From positions 1 through 13,343 of the forward strand of contig JAAMPI010001533.1 in assembly GCA_013054445.1 (NCBI GenBank): 13,343 nt of DNA, given 5' to 3'. This stretch comes from Cudoniella acicularis. Lineage: Eukaryota; Ascomycota; Leotiomycetes; Helotiales; Helotiaceae. The notes beneath the pieces were generated by a model, which saw only the letters and a program-made list of their open reading frames with translations, had not been told where the DNA came from and ran no database searches. A program made the position numbers and the translations under genes. Positions 1-9,047 of the stretch are shown one piece after another (within the stretch, counting starts at the first letter, position 1; the number at the start of each line of letters is the position of its first letter).

Positions 1-269
1 TTTTTGCATTTCTTTCGAGATTCCAATAAACTCTGCCAAGCAAAGGGATGCTATACTGTACGGAGGTAGATGCGTCGGAGATAATTCTTGAAAACGCCGA
101 TTCAGCGTCATATTGACATGAGGTACTGTCGCACTGCCCTTCTTTCCATACACGACCACACAGCACCGCAAAGCACCACAATCGCGGCGAAAGCATCTTA
201 TAGGTGGACCTGGAGTATATTTATCTCCAGAAAACGATGTGAACCCCCTATCCTCTTGCAGTCACCATC
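1..269 (+). promoter_or_regulatory. Upstream region / promoter of the RBR ligase gene
   Basis: This stretch has no convincing coding region. A TATA-like run (tatatttat) lies at 216-224, about 45 bp before the ATG at 270, and the last 40 bases before the start are pyrimidine-rich, as in many fungal leaders. An ATG immediately followed by TGA (237-242) sits 27 bases before the main start; it would act as a minimal upstream ORF if the transcript begins before it. The TATA assignment is inferred from position and composition only. Confidence 0.4.
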
Positions 270-2309
270 ATGGTATTTTCAGGGCTGCTCAAATCAACGA
301 GCCACAACACTATACCGCGACGAGCTTCTCGCACATCGCCGTCCCGCACATCTTCCTCATCAAGCACCCGAATAAGCTCGTCCGAATCAAATCCTCCTCC
401 CGAAGCTCTCGACCATTTATATATTCGCGAAGAGTTGCACCTGAAGCCCATCGAATCCGACGATCCGGATCTTCGGGAGCTGAATAATAGCCTTGCAGCT
501 CTCGCAGTGATATTCCCCGATGTGCAGGTCGAGGTGTTTCGTGAGATGCTGTCGAGCTTTGATGAGGAATCCAGATTAGCAGTCGTCACTGAGGCTCTCC
601 TGAAGAATAAGATGCAGTGGGCGAGAGGCCGGTACCGGGTTGCGGGGAAAGAGACCGCCAAACAGGAGAAACCAGACGAAACTACACCAGACGCCTCGCA
701 TGATCATATGTTGGCAGAGGAGAAGTTTAGAAGTGCTGAATACAAGAAGGCTGTGAAGGATGTCACATATCATGAATTTAAAGGGCTATCTCGGTCGACA
801 ATCAACGCTGTTCTGGCAGAACACAATTATTCATATACGCTCGCTCGACCAACACTCGTCGCCCTGTCATCAAAATCATGGAGGTTCTCAATATCGTCGT
901 TGTTCCTGCGGAGGAAACCAATATCGTCGCTAGAAGCCGAGCATCACCCTCTCGTCATTTGGCAGTCTACAGGGCAAGGCTCCATCATCCCTACCTTGAA
1001 GGTTACTGGTTCTGCCGAATTAGATAAAGAGCTATTCCAATCTCTCATTGTACCGATACATCAGAAGACTCTGGCTGAGCGCGAGGAAAAAGATCATGCT
1101 TTAGCTATCGAGCTAAACAACCAAGAATCGGAAGCAAATGAAGGGCTACATGACTGCGAATGCTGCTTCACTGGAACAACTTTCGAGGAATTATCCGCTT
1201 GTGACGATGGGAGCCACTTCATCTGCTTTCGATGTGTGAGGCATGCAGTTACTGAAGCAGTTTTCGGACAAGGCTGGCAACGAAATATCAGTGTTGAGAG
1301 CGGCACATTGCGGTGTATAGCAGCAATGTCTGATGACTGTCAAGGCTGTGTATCCCAATCACTAATTCGTCGAGCGTTTGACGAAGAGAAGGGTGGGAAT
1401 GATATTCTTCGTAAACTTGATGAACGTTTGGCCGAAGACAATCTCCTCAAAACCCAACTACCCCTCATCCGGTGTCCTTTTTGCAACTATGCTGAGATTG
1501 ACGAACTCTACCTTCCGGAATCACAACGATCCTGGCGTTTGAAACGGTTCGGACCTTCCGTTATTTATACCCTCGTAATTTTCGTCCTCGGAGTTGGCAT
1601 GATACCCTTCCTTTTACCGGTGTTCTTGGTATTTTCTTTTCTTTTTCTACTTGTGTCCTCCCAGCAGACCTTTGGTGATTTTGTCGTTGGACATTTCAGG
1701 GCATCTATTACACGTCTCCGTCGGAAGCGGCATGGGCTTAAGTTCAACTGCCAAAATCCAACTTGTCTAAGGCCATCTTGTCTGTCATGCTCCAAGGCGT
1801 GGACAGACATTCACATTTGCCATGAGTCGTCTCTATTGGCCCTGCGAACACAAGTTGAGCTGGCAATGTCTCTTGCCATCAAACGCACTTGTCCTCGATG
1901 CAACACATCTTTTGTTAAATCTTCCGGCTGCAATAAGCTCACTTGTGTATGCGGGTACCAGATGTGCTACGTCTGCCGAAAGGATATTGGCAGCGGAGAA
2001 GGCTACAGGCATTTTTGCGAACATTTCCGGCCCAATGGAGGAAGAGGTTGTACAGAGTGCACAAAGTGTGACTTGTACCGCTGTGAGGATGATGAGGTAG
2101 TGGTCAAGAAGGCTAAGGAAGATGCGGAGAGACAGTGGATGGAGAAAGAGGGCACAGATCTTGGCGATGACGAGAAAATTAGAAAAGTGTTGGAGGAAAG
2201 GTGGAAGAAAGATGGAGATGTATCCTGGTGGCAGGCACGAAGGTGGCACTGGGATTCGTCTAATTGGAGCAACATGTTCGATACATTGGTAGAGGGATTG
2301 GTTGAATGA
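270..2309 (+). CDS. RNF216/TRIAD3-like RBR E3 ubiquitin ligase with CUE-like segment and internal membrane hairpin
   Basis: This is an uninterrupted 679-codon gene. RBR ligases take ubiquitin from an E2 onto a RING2 cysteine and then pass it to the substrate. A Ser-rich N-terminus is followed by a CUE-like ubiquitin-binding segment (about 71-123, with an IFPD motif and a late LL pair). RING1 is about 296-360 (Cys296, Cys299, Cys311, His316, Cys319, Cys322, Cys349, Cys357). The IBR begins with Cys402/Cys405 and resumes at Cys494/Cys499. RING2 starts at Cys541/Cys544, with Cys554 in SSGCNKLTC as the likely catalytic residue, followed by the CxCGxQMCYxCR and HFCEH patterns typical of RNF216. Between the two halves of the IBR, residues 431-464 are strongly hydrophobic, enough for a membrane hairpin, so the protein is probably anchored to an intracellular membrane. 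The C-terminus is charged and Trp-rich. The start at 270 is the first ATG of the open frame. The RBR class is clear; the RNF216-like assignment rests on RING2 motifs; the substrate is unknown. Confidence 0.9.
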   Translation: MVFSGLLKSTSHNTIPRRASRTSPSRTSSSSSTRISSSESNPPPEALDHLYIREELHLKPIESDDPDLRELNNSLAALAVIFPDVQVEVFREMLSSFDEESRLAVVTEALLKNKMQWARGRYRVAGKETAKQEKPDETTPDASHDHMLAEEKFRSAEYKKAVKDVTYHEFKGLSRSTINAVLAEHNYSYTLARPTLVALSSKSWRFSISSLFLRRKPISSLEAEHHPLVIWQSTGQGSIIPTLKVTGSAELDKELFQSLIVPIHQKTLAEREEKDHALAIELNNQESEANEGLHDCECCFTGTTFEELSACDDGSHFICFRCVRHAVTEAVFGQGWQRNISVESGTLRCIAAMSDDCQGCVSQSLIRRAFDEEKGGNDILRKLDERLAEDNLLKTQLPLIRCPFCNYAEIDELYLPESQRSWRLKRFGPSVIYTLVIFVLGVGMIPFLLPVFLVFSFLFLLVSSQQTFGDFVVGHFRASITRLRRKRHGLKFNCQNPTCLRPSCLSCSKAWTDIHICHESSLLALRTQVELAMSLAIKRTCPRCNTSFVKSSGCNKLTCVCGYQMCYVCRKDIGSGEGYRHFCEHFRPNGGRGCTECTKCDLYRCEDDEVVVKKAKEDAERQWMEKEGTDLGDDEKIRKVLEERWKKDGDVSWWQARRWHWDSSNWSNMFDTLVEGLVE

Positions 2310-2602
2310 ACTTTATGTCTTAATGTTCATGGACCTTGGATTGGCGGTGTTCGGGTTGGATCATGGGTATGACACAGTAGGTGGCATAGTGGGCAACTTG
2401 CCAATTGTGTCAATAAATGCAAACTCGAAAAATTTCTATTACTGTCGTTCTCGTCGTGTGATTGCTATATTTCGTAACGCAAGCCTCCAAACGCCGATCT
2501 TGGTGATACCCCTCAACGCCAGGTCTAAAGCTTTTGGGGTTTCTTCCCAATACCTCAACCCTTAAGTGATAAACTCCAATCCCAACCCAAAAGCCCATGG
2601 GA

Positions 2603-3925
2603 TTAAAGAGAAATCGGAAGCCCCCTTGTCATGGCCAGTTCCGAACTCTTACTCCAAATTCCACTTGGCTCTCTTCTCCAGAGGCTAAGCTTTCCATCAT
2701 CACCTGTCGAGCCTAGCAGTTGGCCATCAGCGTCAAATTTAACGCGCCATACAGGAGCCCTATTAGCCTCTAACTTTGAGACTTCTCTCGCGGCGTGGGG
2801 TACCTCTCCATCGTTCCCCTGAGTATCGGGTTGTCGACTTCCACCTGTTCCAGGCCTAGCACTTGCCAGCCCAGCACCAATACCAGAAGGTGCATGTCTG
2901 ACCCCATTTTCTGGAGTTCGTTGAGCCGCAACAACGACATGTTCTGGTAGCGTTGCAAATTCCTTACTTCGAGGTTCTTTATCCCCCTTTGAAGGTGTGG
3001 TGATCTGAAATACTCTGACAAATCCGTCCTTGCATGCCGTGGCTACTACATCAAAGCCTCTGATACTTCCTGGTGCCCAAGCAACATCCCTCACCAATCC
3101 CCGATGCCCCTTCAGCTCTGCAGCTAGATAGAGCTCTTTAGTGCTTGTAGAACCAAGACTCACGGCGTGTGATATCTCTTTCGTCCGCCATATGCTCGCT
3201 TTATTCATACTGGCAACAATGACTCCCAAAGCGTCTCTCTGCACGCCCTGTCGAATAGCAGTATAGCATGGCTCGAGGTTGGGATCAAAAGCGACCTTGA
3301 AAGAGACTTCCTCTCCCCGTGCCGGCTTGTCACATACATTGACACGATCTAGCTCAGCCCAGTTATCCATATTTTCCGGCTCTTCGTTTTCATAAACGGT
3401 CAGCAGGGCGTTTCGATTGATGAGCGCGAGGTATGTGTGTCGAGTCTCGGGGTTGTACTTGATTGCGAAAGAGAGGAATGGCGCGCGGGATGCTGATCGA
3501 AGGTCCCATACTGGCCTGTTACTGTGCGAGTTGAAGCGCCTTCCTTTGCCTGGCTGGAGGGTAGGATCTTCCACCCAGAGCTTAAATTTGCCATCTGTGC
3601 CAATTGAGGCTATGAGATTGGGATGGATAGTTGGAGGGAGCCATTGTATCTTTTGCTCATATTAACGGAGAACATAAATCCGAGATCTGCGATGACACAC
3701 CTCTAATATCTCTGAAGTGTGCGCGCCCCAAGTGTCGCAAAGATTCCAAGAGCCGTCCTTGTGACGGTTGTAGACTTTGATCTTGCCGTCAACAGAGCTT
3801 GATGCGAAGCGGTCGCCATAACTGTTGAAGGCTGTTGCTTCTATCATATCCTTGTGTCCGACTGGCAATAGCACAAAGCCCTCCTGCTCAGTTTCGGTCG
3901 CATCGACATCCATCATTGGCGCCAT
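2603..3925 (-). CDS. SEH1: Seh1, WD40 nucleoporin / SEA complex subunit (2 exons)
   Basis: The coding sequence is exon 1 at 3925-3701 and exon 2 at 3649-2603, joined across a 51-bp intron in phase 0, giving 423 aa. Seh1 belongs to the Y-shaped (Nup84/Nup107) nuclear pore scaffold and, in yeast, to the SEA complex that controls TORC1 at the vacuole. Six WD40 blades are visible, each ending in a DGKxxxW-like strand: about 43-52, 91-101, 148-161, 217-230, 277-290 and 388-400. This fits the six-blade propeller that Nup85 completes. GHKD near the start and the SEILE-IQWLPP junction are typical. A Gly/Ser/Pro-rich insertion (about 292-368) between blades 5 and 6 makes it longer than the 349-aa yeast protein. 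The ATG at 3925 is chosen because it is the first ATG in frame; the frame stays open further upstream without one. It is convergent with the RBR gene (293-bp gap, nothing seen) and divergent from ALG7. Confidence 0.92.
3650..3700 (-). other. SEH1: SEH1 intron (51 bp)
   Basis: The donor GTGTGT begins at 3700 and the acceptor AAAAG ends at 3650 on the minus strand, with a ttaat branch-like sequence about 12-16 bases before it. Removing it joins two parts of one WD40 protein without changing frame. Another AG six bases earlier (ending at 3656) would also keep frame and add Gln-Lys. Confidence 0.85.
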
Positions 3926-4259
3926 CTTTGAATCTGAGTTCAATGATTGGGGCTCTTCAAGAGATATCTGGAACTTGGAGTTTGAGCTTCCCAAATCTAA
4001 GAGACAATATGGTCCGTGCGCAAGGCTCTAAAACCCGGGGTGGCACCGGAACCGGGCCGGTTTATTTTGACTCGTGGCTTTTCAGCCTTCTACTCCGTAT
4101 TTCACTGAAGCCTCGTCTTTGTCGTCATGCTTCAACGCTCATCAGATTCTTTACATGCGACTTCCGTGCTCGGAAACGACTCTTCTTCTATGGAACTGAG
4201 GCCTTAGAAAACGTCTGACCATCTCCATCTCTTTGCACCATCGTGGTCTTCTTGCGACG
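3926..4259. promoter_or_regulatory. Divergent SEH1-ALG7 promoter region
   Basis: This 334-bp region separates the start codons of two head-to-head genes and must hold both core promoters. A GC-rich block near 4033-4063 has repeated ACCGG units and an AACCG-GGC-CGGTT inverted repeat, then a T-rich run. Upstream ATGs precede ALG7: one at 4009 opens a 69-codon frame ending at 4218, and one at 4127 opens a 26-codon frame ending at 4207. Whether either lies in the mRNA depends on the transcription start, which I cannot place. Confidence 0.5.
4127..4207 (+). other. Candidate upstream ORF of ALG7 (26 codons)
   Basis: ATG at 4127 opens a 26-aa frame ending with TAG at 4205-4207, 52 bases before the ALG7 start. 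The peptide is Ser/Leu-rich and unrecognised. It would affect ALG7 translation only if transcription starts before 4127, which the length of the intergenic region allows but does not prove. Confidence 0.25.
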
Positions 4260-5701
4260 ATGACCGCTTCCACTTCTGCTCTGTCTTTTACTGAGACTCT
4301 GAGTCTCCTGTCTCTCTCTCTCGCATGCTTTGCTGTCATTGCAAACACTTTCCAAGGCGATGGCGCCCCCCTCGTTGCCTCTCTCGCTTTTAGCGGAATT
4401 GCATTCGCTGCGTCGTATTCTATGATTCGATGGCTGGGGCCGACTTTCATGAAGGCTGGGTTGAAGGGGAAGGATATGAGCAAACTTCACAAGAAGGAGA
4501 TACCAGAGACTATGGGTGCTGTTTGCGCTGTTGTCTATCTTCTCATAATTACCGTGTTCATACCATTTCCGTTCTATAAGGATATCGTGGCTGCTACTTC
4601 CGGAGGTGGAAACCGGGATGTGGTCCAGGAGACCATAGAGTTAGTGCAGACTGGCAGGTTCCTGCATCGATTTCCCCACAGCAAGGTATGCCAATTGATC
4701 CTTTTTGCCCTTCTATAAGTTAAATTAACTTAAAATAGCTGGCTTCATACCTCTCTGCGATCCTTACTGTCCAGTCCATCTCGATTCTGGGCATTGGAGA
4801 CGATCTCTTCGATATTCGTTGGCGGCACAAATTCTTCATCCCAGGAATTGCAAGCATACCGCTTCTCATCATCTACTTTGTCGACTTTGGGGTTACCCAT
4901 ATTGTAGTTCCAATACCATTACGACCGTATCTTGGAGAATTACTGCAGCTGGGTTTCTTGTACTATATCTACATGTTCGCTATTGCTATTTTTTGCCCTA
5001 ACAGCATCAACATTCTAGCTGGCATCAACGGGATTGAAGTCTCACAGTCTCTCGTCATCGCCTTCCTTCTAGTCTTGAACGATTGCTACTACTTATTGGT
5101 TCCATATCCTCATCCAGCAACGGACTCCCATTTATTCTCGCTGTACATGTTATTGCCCTTCATTGGTGTCTCTTTGGCGTTGTTATGTCACAATTGGTAC
5201 CCCTCAAAAGTCTTCGTTGGAGACACGTACTGCTATTTTGCAGGCATGGTGTTCGCGGTTGTCGGTATCCTAGGACACTTTTCGAAAACTCTCCTCCTAC
5301 TCCTCATCCCACAAATCTTCAACTTCCTCTATTCGGCACCACAGCTGTTCCGCATTGTTGACTGCCCACGGCATCGATTACCGCGATTCAATGCCCGGAC
5401 AGGCTTAATGGAAGCTTCTGTCACGGAATGGCAGCGGCCTCCTAAACCGATCATCAGTGCGGGACTGAAATTATTGCATCGTTTCAAGTTGCTGAGAGTT
5501 ATCACAAACTCAGAAGGGCAGATCGTTGAAAGCACAAACTTCACAATACTAAACTTGTGGATTGTGTGGTTTGGTCCGAAGAGAGAAGACAGGTTGGCCA
5601 TAGAGATCTTACTTATGCAGACCTTGGTTGGCCTCCTTGGCTTATTTATCAGACACAACTTTGCTCTCCTCTTATTTGAATCAGATAACGTGGGTGTATA
5701 A
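4260..5701 (+). CDS. ALG7: Alg7, UDP-GlcNAc:dolichyl-phosphate GlcNAc-1-phosphate transferase (2 exons)
   Basis: Exon 1 (4260-4685) and exon 2 (4739-5701) join in phase 0 to give 462 aa, close to the 448 aa of yeast Alg7. The enzyme moves GlcNAc-1-phosphate from UDP-GlcNAc to dolichyl phosphate in the ER membrane. This is the first step of the lipid-linked oligosaccharide for N-glycosylation and the target of tunicamycin. Family motifs appear in order: GKDMSK...EIPETMG (70-86), GDDLFDIRWRHK (162-173, with the metal/catalytic Asp pair 163/164), NILAGINGIE (233-242), VFVGDTYCYFAGM (300-312) and CPRHRLPRFN (351-360). About ten hydrophobic segments are spread along the chain, as expected for this polytopic family. 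The ATG at 4260 is the first in frame and places a hydrophobic helix at about residues 11-30. It is divergent from SEH1 and convergent with the SET-domain gene. Confidence 0.95.
4686..4738 (+). other. ALG7: ALG7 intron (53 bp)
   Basis: The donor GTATGC starts at 4686 and the acceptor AATAG ends at 4738, with ttaac as a branch-like sequence shortly before it. Splicing joins ...PHSK to LASYL... in frame, and the second exon continues directly to the conserved GDD motif. Confidence 0.9.
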
Positions 5702-6032
5702 ATGGTTAACTAGTCATATAGGATGCAATAGCAAAGAAATATAACCAATGTATTTATTCACAAGTCATGATGAGATCAAGGCGAATTATTGAATTTTTTA
5801 ATTTTTAACTGCCGCTACGGCTTCTCATTACTGGTACAAACAAGGTATTCCCTCTACACAAGAAGGGCCCAGTAGGGGATCAACAATGTGATCATTGAAT
5901 TTGGCCTCCAGATACGCCTATCCCAAGCCCCCTTTTGATCCCGTTGAACCGAACCGACCGTTGAAACGCTCAAAACACAAATGGAAGAATCATGCGCTAG
6001 TAGCAAAACGCGAAGAGCGAATTCTATGTATA
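5702..6032. other. Convergent intergenic region between ALG7 and the SET-domain gene
   Basis: This 331-bp AT-rich stretch lies between two tail-to-tail genes and should contain both 3' untranslated regions. A T-rich run (about 5791-5806) and several AATAA-like sequences are compatible with polyadenylation signals, but I cannot assign sites. I see no gene here. Confidence 0.5.
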
Positions 6033-9000
6033 TTACAAAGTGCCATTCGATTGATCGGATGGCAAATTATTCTTAGAAGCAAGATCTAAAGCAACAGGCA
6101 CAGGAAGTAATGGATCCACGGCCTTTTCGAGTGTTGGTGATTCGAGAATGGCAGAGCCTTCTAGAAGCCCGTTGGCTTTAGCTTCTTCGACCGTAGAGAG
6201 AGAAGGTTTGAGAACAGCAGGAGCCCCTGTTGGGCTGCTACCTCCTAGCTGTTTATTCGTGTTCGCCGCTGTATCATTTCGTCTCATTCTGGAAGCTTTG
6301 TAGTCGCTCAGACTGAGTTTCTTTGTGGTTTTGATAGGGCTAGCATGCTGACCAATGCCATTGACAACCGTAGGTGGAAATCCATTGGGGTAATGCACGG
6401 TTCCAAAGGGAGACTGTACCAAAGATCCGCCTCCAGAAGATGGTGTAAGGGGGCCAGAAAGAGGCCCTGACATGTTCGGGGTAGTGAAAGTAGGGGTGGG
6501 TGGCATTTGGACCCTGAGCTCTGGGGATTTATGTCCAGGGGTGTTCTGCGAGGTGGCATTGCTGGAGTGACCGGGCCAAGGCGGGGGAGGAGGTTTTAGT
6601 GTATTGGAAATAATGATCGCTGGAGCGTCAGCCATGGTCACATCTGCAGGTATAGACGATGCGTCCACTGACGGCGAAGAAGAGGCGACACTAGCATTTC
6701 GACCTTTAGAATCTGTGGGTGATTCCGAAGTAAGAGAGTCTTCGTGGATTGGGGGATCTAAATCCATGGGCACTGCAGGGGATTGCTGTGGATAATGATT
6801 TTCAGTGGCTTGCGCTAAACCCTGTGTTTCACTTATTTGTGCCTCCCGTTGAGTTTGTATCCTGTAACGATTCTTGAGAAGGCATTTTGCTAGAGGAACA
6901 ATACTCTTTGTTTTTGTTTTCGATTGCTTCCACCATGCATTTGCATTCTCATCTGTCTGGGTCGACGAGTCGACGTATGTAGGTTTGGGTGTCGCTGAAG
7001 GCTGCCTTGATCGGTGTGCCCCAGCTCCGTTTCGTGAAAGATGGGTATCTGGTGATGGTAGAGCTGCTGTTGGCGACACAGCACTGAAAGGCGATCCAGA
7101 CTGCCGTCGAGAGGTACTCGCATCTACGTAGTTCCGCCCTCGATTGGGATTCGCATTCAAGGAAGATTGTTGTGAGATCGACATTCGAGGAGCTACAGAA
7201 CGTTGCCTGGGTTTCGGGGTTGGCTGTGGAGTGACCGAGTTTGTTGCGGTGTTCATAGTAGAACTATCTGAGGCTCTTTTCTTCTTCCGTGCTGGTTGTC
7301 CTTGTTCCATTTTCCGGAATGAGTCTTCGAGCATAGCAAGCTTTCTCTTTTCGCGGTCCGAGGGTTCGACTGTTCCGCCATTGGGCTCACCAAGTCCATG
7401 CAAAGGCGTCAAATCCCGGCTTTGAGGTTTACTTCGAGTAGAGCCCGACACAGAGCGGTTGCTGTCATCGTCATCAACGTGGTCTTGTTGCCCCTCACTA
7501 GCTGCTCGACTATTCGTTGCATGCCCAGTACTTGTGGGGGAGACATGATTTTGTTTAGGTTTGCGACCCTTCTTCGACTTTACGCCATTCGATTGGATGT
7601 GCGATCTGCCGTGGTAATTCCTGTGAAATCGAGCAAACGCGCAGTCGCTACCAAGATCGCATGCGCAACCGCCGTGGTCCGACAGAACCAAGTTGATGGT
7701 AGAAGTAAGTTGATCGTACTCCCCATCACTCATGCCTGTACCGTCGAAAGGTGTTCCATCGTCGTCCCCTAAATTGAGTAGATGGAGATAGCGGGCTCGT
7801 AAATGCACCGGAAAACGGAAATCCCAAGGAAGTGTAATCTGTTCGTTAACAGCGAGTGGACGTTCGCTCACTAACCAAAAATGGTATTCTGACCCACTGG
7901 CGATAAAGGTTTCGAGAGTCGTGTTCGCCCTACAGCTGCGTCTTACATACCGGCAGATTGAACCCTCGTATCGAGTGTCGATGAAAAGCGGTAAACGGGG
8001 ATGGAAGAAAATGAAAGGTCGAGGGTGTGCCGTCTCAGCCCATTTGTTTTCCACGTCGTCGCAGTAAGCCTTCTGGAAGCCAACGAGACCATTAAGTTCC
8101 CCAATACGGCCCGACTGTGAGAGTGCTGTGGGAGTGATCAGGTATCGCCATGACAAGGTTGCGTCGTTGATTACAGAATTCTTCCGTTCGACAATAAGTT
8201 CGGGCCATTTCAAGTTGTGAAAGGGTAGTTTCAGGTATTGGAAGACTTCATCTTTGTCCGTTATGCCCGTGTCTTTTTGAAGGCTTTCGGGGTCGCGTAA
8301 CCAGGAGGACATCGAATTCGTGACAGATAGGCTCGCAAAGGAATTCGTTAAATTTCGTTGAACTGACTCGTCATTCTCGTATAATTTCATAAAACTATCG
8401 GAATACGAATGGACCTGGAAGTCAGGAGGTAGATCCGGCGGTGTGTGAGCAGGACTTGGCGGATGAACCTGTGTATTTGGACGTCCGTTGAGGGGAGGGG
8501 AGCGTTTTACTTGTGAGTTGATGGAGTGATTCGACCGATGGCCCTTGGGTTTCTTCGTGTGTGGGTGATGCTCTTGAGGGCTGCCATTTTTATGTCCTTC
8601 GTGGTCGTGAAAGCCGTTGACCTGAAGATCCGAAGGCTTCAGTTTCTTCTTATGGCTCTTCGAAGGCGGACGCTTCGTCTTCTTGTCCCCGCTATCGTTG
8701 GATGCTTTGTTCTGTCGCTGATGTCTTTGTCGCTCGGTCGCATGCCGCCGGTCTAGAGGTCGTGGTTTGCAGTCAGCACAAGAGTGGTCAAATTCTGCTT
8801 TCGAGGCGTCAGCAACTCGGCCGGGATAGAAGCACTCGATATGCTGCCAGGTATCGCAAGTCTCGCAGTATATCGTATTTCCATCGTCGTCGAAATAGTC
8901 ACAAATGCATTTGATCGTGTAGGGTTCTTCGTCTACGGACTCGGTGACAGGAAGCGCATCATTCGTAGAGATTGATGTAGGAGGGTTCAAGGTGGCCGGA

Positions 9001-9047
9001 ATCGGTGTCGCGATCTGCGTTGTGATCGAAAGAGGTCTTTCTGTCAT
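6033..9047 (-). CDS. SET3: Set3/MLL5-type protein with PHD finger and SET domain
   Basis: This is one uninterrupted 1004-codon gene. In yeast Set3 scaffolds the Set3C histone deacetylase complex (with Hos2 and Hst1), reading H3K4 methylation through its PHD finger. The PHD finger here has a full C4HC3 ligand set: Cys47, Cys49, Cys61, Cys64, His69, Cys72, Cys90, Cys93. A basic, Pro-rich linker (100-210) follows. A divergent SET domain covers about 296-410; the usual NHSCxPN site reads RRSCRAN (369-375), and the final SET tyrosine motif is replaced by LPWDF. A Cys-rich tail, CACDLGSDC...FARFHR (461-476), follows as in other fungal Set3 proteins. The remaining half is Ser/Pro/Thr-rich and disordered, with a KKLSLSDYK motif near the C-terminus. 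This pattern suggests a chromatin reader/scaffold with little or no methyltransferase activity. The ATG at 9047 is the only good start before the PHD finger. It is convergent with ALG7. Confidence 0.9.
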   Translation of the reverse strand: MTERPLSITTQIATPIPATLNPPTSISTNDALPVTESVDEEPYTIKCICDYFDDDGNTIYCETCDTWQHIECFYPGRVADASKAEFDHSCADCKPRPLDRRHATERQRHQRQNKASNDSGDKKTKRPPSKSHKKKLKPSDLQVNGFHDHEGHKNGSPQEHHPHTKKPKGHRSNHSINSQVKRSPPLNGRPNTQVHPPSPAHTPPDLPPDFQVHSYSDSFMKLYENDESVQRNLTNSFASLSVTNSMSSWLRDPESLQKDTGITDKDEVFQYLKLPFHNLKWPELIVERKNSVINDATLSWRYLITPTALSQSGRIGELNGLVGFQKAYCDDVENKWAETAHPRPFIFFHPRLPLFIDTRYEGSICRYVRRSCRANTTLETFIASGSEYHFWLVSERPLAVNEQITLPWDFRFPVHLRARYLHLLNLGDDDGTPFDGTGMSDGEYDQLTSTINLVLSDHGGCACDLGSDCAFARFHRNYHGRSHIQSNGVKSKKGRKPKQNHVSPTSTGHATNSRAASEGQQDHVDDDDSNRSVSGSTRSKPQSRDLTPLHGLGEPNGGTVEPSDREKRKLAMLEDSFRKMEQGQPARKKKRASDSSTMNTATNSVTPQPTPKPRQRSVAPRMSISQQSSLNANPNRGRNYVDASTSRRQSGSPFSAVSPTAALPSPDTHLSRNGAGAHRSRQPSATPKPTYVDSSTQTDENANAWWKQSKTKTKSIVPLAKCLLKNRYRIQTQREAQISETQGLAQATENHYPQQSPAVPMDLDPPIHEDSLTSESPTDSKGRNASVASSSPSVDASSIPADVTMADAPAIIISNTLKPPPPPWPGHSSNATSQNTPGHKSPELRVQMPPTPTFTTPNMSGPLSGPLTPSSGGGSLVQSPFGTVHYPNGFPPTVVNGIGQHASPIKTTKKLSLSDYKASRMRRNDTAANTNKQLGGSSPTGAPAVLKPSLSTVEEAKANGLLEGSAILESPTLEKAVDPLLPVPVALDLASKNNLPSDQSNGTL

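Noticed and set aside
248..661. Open frame on the minus strand within the RBR ligase gene
   Set aside because: It is antisense to a clearly conserved coding sequence, shows no recognisable domain, and is explained by codon bias of the real gene.
5895..6089. Short plus-strand frame at the 3' end of the SET3-like gene
   Set aside because: It has no similarity I recognise and overlaps the SET3 C-terminus in antisense; it lies in the expected 3' untranslated regions.
6874..7772. Several plus-strand frames opposite SET3
   Set aside because: They are antisense shadows of a 1004-codon gene with PHD, SET and conserved C-terminal motifs.
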